28,398 nt of DNA from Pseudomonadota bacterium (lineage in GTDB: Bacteria > SAR324 > XYD2-FULL-50-16 > JAHJRI01). This document shows, in pieces, positions 25,088 to 28,398 of this stretch. The DNA is taken from NCBI GenBank assembly GCA_022360105.1, contig JAKSDL010000328.1, positions 1 to 28,398 of the forward strand, written 5' to 3'. The notes beneath the pieces were generated by a model. It was not told where the DNA came from. It worked only from the letters and a program-made list of their open reading frames with translations, and made no database searches. Position 1 is the stretch's first letter; the number at the start of each line of letters is the position of its first letter. The position numbers were made by a program, and so were the translations under genes.

Positions 25088-25330
25088 ATGCCAGCTGCAT
25101 TAACCAAAACAGCAACCATTATCGGAATAGATGCCCAGATTATAGAAGTCGAGGCAGATGTGAGTATTGGGATAGGTGTGTTTAATAGTGCAGGCCTGCC
25201 TGATGGAACCGTTAATTGTGTGAATGCTGACCCGGGGTGGCAGTCGTTTATAGACAAACTCCTTCACCCCTTCATGCGGTATTTTGAGGAAATAGTTGTG
25301 CCGTCAGCCGATTTAACCTTGAGCGAATAG
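25088..25330 (+). pseudogene. N-terminal stub of a ComM/YifB (Mg-chelatase-like ATPase) gene
   Basis: An 80-codon frame whose first ~45 residues, TATIIGIDAQIIEVEADVSI and then GVFNSAGLPDGTVN, match the conserved start of ComM/YifB (usual form: GIDA-x-x-VEVEVDIS ... VGLPDGAVKES). ComM is a hexameric helicase used in natural transformation and is normally about 500 residues. Here the similarity stops after the GLPDG motif, and the remaining ~35 residues do not match. The ATPase domain is absent downstream. No ribosome site. I read it as a truncated relic. Confidence 0.55.
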
Positions 25331-25489
25331 ATGTACCATCACTTGATTTTAGTTGGAAGATTAAAAAAACTTAAAATTCAGTTTTAAGTAGAGTTTTCGG
25401 CATGAAATGTGATCGATTGCTTAAACGCGAACAACTCAGTGTTGGTTAAGAAGGTTTTCACCAAATAAATTAGTATATTAGCATATTTG

Positions 25490-25519
25490 TTGACATCCGT
25501 GAGAAAAAACAGGTTTATT
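25490..25519 (+). promoter_or_regulatory. Candidate promoter of the FG-GAP protein gene
   Basis: TTGACA (25490-25495) with TTTATT (25514-25519) 18 bp downstream. The -35 is perfect and the -10 weak. The leader would be about 95 nt. Confidence 0.4.
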
Positions 25520-25621
25520 CGAGTTTTGCCATAGTCGGCACTCTTTAAGGGTTATCCAGGCTTCCTGAAGGTGGTATCTATCAGGAAAAATTTTCCGATA
25601 TTACCGACAATTCAAGGTCAT

Positions 25622-28398
25622 ATGCACCAGACAAATCAAAAGATCTTTTTCGGTTTGATATTAGCCGTCATTCTTTTTCAGACCCCATCGCAAAAGTCCG
25701 GGGCACAAGATACAAATACCAGCTATCACTGGAAGCAGCAGTATTATACTTCCCTTAACGGAAAGAAAAGTCTCATGTTTTCTCATGAAATGAGGCATTC
25801 AAAACTGGCATTTGCAGACATTGATGATGATGGCGATCAGGATATCTTTCTGGGTCAGAGCAATGGCGAGATTGCTTTTTTTGAAAACCAGGGAAACGAC
25901 AAAAATCCCGATTTTGTTCTGATTACCCAACAGTATAAAGCTATTTTTGAAATAAAGAAGAATGGTCGCAAAGTAAAGATTCGCAACACCATTGATGTGG
26001 GAGCCCGTTCGGCTCCTGCCCTTGTAGATATTGACAACGACGGGGATTTTGACCTTTTTATCGGTTCTGAACAAGGTAACATCTGGTTTTTCGAAAACCA
26101 GGGAAACAACCTGGTTCCCGAATTCAAGCTTGTCACCCCCAGGTTTAGCAATATTGAACCCGGTCGTCACAGCGTTCCGATCTTTGCAGATGTGAACCTG
26201 AAAAGGAAATTTGATCTACTGGTCGGTACAGTAGACGGTAAAGTTTGGCTTTATATGAACGAAGGAACCAGAACCAAACATGACTTTTTAAAATACCCAC
26301 CCGAATTAGTGGCGGAACTGGGATTGGAAACTCACGCTTCACCTGCTTTGTTTGACTGGGATCTGGATGGAGACCTTGATCTGGTAGTCGGACAAAAAAA
26401 TGGGACGTTGAGTCTTTTTCTGAATGAGGGCGATCGTTTTTTTCCTAAGTGGGTCCTGAAAGAACAAAACTTTCAATTGATCGATATTGGAGGAGAATCC
26501 GCACCCTGCTTTGTTGACATCGATAATGATGGTGATTCCGATTTAATAGTCGGCAGTGCGAATCCCACCGTATCTCATTACGAAAACAGGCTGCAGAATG
26601 GAAAACGGGTCCTGTGGAATAAAAGCACGAACCTGTTTGAATTCCATAAACTGGTTGTGACAGGCAACCGGGCAAGTATTGCCGTTGGGGATCTCGATGC
26701 TGATGGTGATTTTGATATTATCGTTGGGGAAAAAAGAGGAAATCTAAACTACTATGAAAACCAGGGTGATGTTAAACATCCGAATTGGGTGTTAAAAACA
26801 GAAGAACTGATTTTTATGACAGGTGTGGAAAACAGCGCCCCTGCCCTTGGAGATCTTGATGGTGATGGGGATCTGGATCTGCTGGTGGGCGAAAAGGAAG
26901 GGCAGATTATTTTTGTTGAGAACGTCGGCACACCTCAGAAAGCTGTTTGGGAATTGAAAGACAAGACCTATTTCCAGATTGATGTCGGATCAAACAGCGT
27001 GCCCTACCTGGTGGACATTGATCAGGACGGAGATCTTGATTTGTTGATTGGGAATCACGCCGGACGGGTCATTCTGTATTTGAACAAAGGAACCACATCC
27101 GATCCGCAGTTTGAACTGGAATCAACCCGGTTTGCCAACGCCAAGGTATCACGCAATGCCGCCCCGGCTCTTTTTGACTGGAACGGAGACAAGTTTCCGG
27201 ACTTGATCGTCGGCAGTCAGGAAGGAAAACTGCAACTTTTTATGTCACCCGGAAAAACCGATGAAGAAAATCCAACATGGCTAGCTGATGACAATGCCCT
27301 GTTCAACTTCGATATGTATGCTTTAAGCCATCCCCTCTTGCATGATTTCAACGCTGACGGGCTAAAGGACCTGCTGGTAGGCAATGATTTCGGAGATTTT
27401 GTTTTGTATTTGAACAAAGGAGAGGCCAAAAAGAAAGAAGTTGAAGAAAAAAAAGTCGATAACTCCATTGATCAACAATCCGGTTCTTTAGTCGTTGAAG
27501 ATATAGAGGGTAGGATCGATGTTGATATTGAGCAGGATGCACTGCCGGAGGAATCCACCGATTTTGAATCGTCTGGTATTGCCTTGATTGAAGATACTCC
27601 TGAGCGAATCAAAATCGAACCCCGATTTGTTGCCACGCGTGTGCCACTGATTAGAAATGACCGTATCAGCCGCTCCGTACCAACATTTGGTGATTTGGAT
27701 TTGGATGGGGATCTTGATATGTTAGTCGGCAGCAAGTCCGGACGGATATTTTACTACGAAAACATAGGTTCGGAAACCAAATGGGACTTCCGTCTTGTTT
27801 CCGATGATTTCCTGCCTGTGCTGGATAGAAGAAATGCATCCCCTTTACTCCATGACATTGATCAGGATGGGGATTTGGATTTAATTGTGGGATCAAAAAG
27901 CGGCCGGATCTACCTCTACTTGAACCAGGGATCGTCGGAGGAATCTGATTTTATCCCGGAAAACGATCTGTTTGCCAATATCTGGTTAGACCAAAACTCC
28001 AAGCCATCAGTAGCGGATCTGGACGGAGACGGATTGCTTGATTTGCTGGTTGGAAATTTCAGTGGGAAATTGGTACACATTCGAAACGATTCCAATCGGT
28101 TTGTTGTCGTCCGTAGAGATTACCGGGGAATCAGTGTTGATCTTGGATCGGCACCGTTTTTTGCCGATTTGGGCAATAATGAGCAGTTGGATCTGCTGAT
28201 CGGTTCCGATTCCGGGAAAGTGCATTTCCTGAGAAACGAAAAGACTGATCTGCAAGGCGAATGGAAACCTATCCCCAAAATCAACAAAGATCTTGTTTTT
28301 CCTAAAGGCTCAAGCCCGGTCGCTTATGATTTGGATGCAGACGGAGACTTGGATCTCATTTCAGGTAGCGAATCGGGAGCCATATTTTTCTATCGAAA
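25622..28398 (+). CDS. Secreted FG-GAP/VCBS repeat protein (3' partial)
   Basis: Open from ATG 25622 (AAGG 4 nt upstream) to the window edge: at least 925 residues. A signal peptide (MHQTNQKIFFGLILAVILFQ, cleavage about residue 30) indicates export. At least 15 repeats of ~45-65 residues follow, each with a calcium-loop core like DIDNDGDFDLFIG followed by an aromatic strand such as GNIWFFENQG. Three cores have lost the loop (DVNLKRKFDLLVG, DWNGDKFPDLIVG, DLGNNEQLDLLIG). A Glu/Lys-rich linker of about 65 residues (about 602-667) separates ten repeats from five or more, suggesting two beta-propellers. Any sorting signal would be beyond the window. Role unknown; such proteins act in adhesion or as surface scaffolds. 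Confidence 0.9.
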   Translation, partial: MHQTNQKIFFGLILAVILFQTPSQKSGAQDTNTSYHWKQQYYTSLNGKKSLMFSHEMRHSKLAFADIDDDGDQDIFLGQSNGEIAFFENQGNDKNPDFVLITQQYKAIFEIKKNGRKVKIRNTIDVGARSAPALVDIDNDGDFDLFIGSEQGNIWFFENQGNNLVPEFKLVTPRFSNIEPGRHSVPIFADVNLKRKFDLLVGTVDGKVWLYMNEGTRTKHDFLKYPPELVAELGLETHASPALFDWDLDGDLDLVVGQKNGTLSLFLNEGDRFFPKWVLKEQNFQLIDIGGESAPCFVDIDNDGDSDLIVGSANPTVSHYENRLQNGKRVLWNKSTNLFEFHKLVVTGNRASIAVGDLDADGDFDIIVGEKRGNLNYYENQGDVKHPNWVLKTEELIFMTGVENSAPALGDLDGDGDLDLLVGEKEGQIIFVENVGTPQKAVWELKDKTYFQIDVGSNSVPYLVDIDQDGDLDLLIGNHAGRVILYLNKGTTSDPQFELESTRFANAKVSRNAAPALFDWNGDKFPDLIVGSQEGKLQLFMSPGKTDEENPTWLADDNALFNFDMYALSHPLLHDFNADGLKDLLVGNDFGDFVLYLNKGEAKKKEVEEKKVDNSIDQQSGSLVVEDIEGRIDVDIEQDALPEESTDFESSGIALIEDTPERIKIEPRFVATRVPLIRNDRISRSVPTFGDLDLDGDLDMLVGSKSGRIFYYENIGSETKWDFRLVSDDFLPVLDRRNASPLLHDIDQDGDLDLIVGSKSGRIYLYLNQGSSEESDFIPENDLFANIWLDQNSKPSVADLDGDGLLDLLVGNFSGKLVHIRNDSNRFVVVRRDYRGISVDLGSAPFFADLGNNEQLDLLIGSDSGKVHFLRNEKTDLQGEWKPIPKINKDLVFPKGSSPVAYDLDADGDLDLISGSESGAIFFYR

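Larger units (their letters stand above)
24618..25621. other. 1-kb region without an intact gene
   Basis: Mostly AT-rich sequence with two decayed coding fragments (24811-25014 and 25088-25330, listed separately), a weak TTACAAT / ATTGTAA hairpin at 24681-24701, and a candidate promoter for the FG-GAP gene near 25490. No TAGAC-N6-GTCTA site and no tRNA-like cloverleaf was noticed. Confidence 0.6.

Noticed and set aside
4958..25516. Shared 13- and 14-mers (AAAAAACAGGTTT at 4958 and 25504; TTTGTTGACATCCG at 5417 and 25486)
   Set aside because: With 28 kb of AT-rich sequence a few repeats of this length are expected by chance, and one is partly the TTGACA promoter box.

Overview
The window (about 42% GC by eye, 28.4 kb) comes from a Gram-negative-type bacterium: periplasmic binding proteins with cleavable signal peptides, Dpp/Opp and polar amino acid ABC importers, and a long exported FG-GAP/VCBS repeat protein. 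The phylum cannot be fixed from sequence alone. A PurD-PurE fusion, a CbiA/DsrN-like amidotransferase and the FG-GAP protein fit candidate phyla related to Calditrichota/KSB1 or Desulfobacterota, but this is only a guess.

Layout. (1) 1-2748: purine synthesis, a 5'-truncated purD-purE fusion followed by purA. (2) 2757-4871, minus strand: a cobyrinate a,c-diamide synthase family gene and an unknown 202-residue protein, closed by a good intrinsic terminator. (3) 4872-5656: a decayed DDE transposase remnant, then a strong promoter with an upstream operator and a long leader. (4) 5657-11662: a complete oligopeptide/dipeptide ABC importer (two permeases, two ATPases, binding protein). (5) 11820-24617: catabolic genes: N-acyl-D-amino-acid deacylase (divergent), M42 aminopeptidase, PLP aminotransferase, a YheO/DauR-type regulator, an ornithine cyclodeaminase family protein, a polar amino acid ABC importer (four genes), a dipeptide epimerase/DgcA-like enolase, a DUF1611/DgcN protein and a fold-type II PLP dehydratase/racemase. 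(6) 24618-25621: about 1 kb of mostly decayed sequence including a ComM/YifB N-terminal stub. (7) 25622-28398: FG-GAP repeat protein, open at the right edge.

The central 19 kb reads as one D-amino-acid and peptide scavenging locus, possibly aimed at murein peptides. The peptide importer brings in oligopeptides, the M42 peptidase and D-aminoacylase release amino acids, the second importer brings in free amino acids, and DgcN/DgcA-like enzymes would convert D-glutamate to N-acetyl-L-glutamate. The aminotransferase, cyclodeaminase-like and dehydratase enzymes would feed carbon and nitrogen into central metabolism. Four intergenic regions carry the same 16-bp palindrome, consensus TAGAC-N6-GTCTA. 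In two of them it exactly fills the space after a TTGACA -35 box. The simplest reading is one regulon, controlled by the DauR-like protein encoded inside it.

Other points of note: the DgcN gene has an in-frame UGA at codon 3 directly behind a perfect Shine-Dalgarno/ATG; the dehydratase leader has three copies of GATGCAAA that could form mutually exclusive hairpins over its start; and the peptide importer leader has a small ORF with a strong ribosome binding site.
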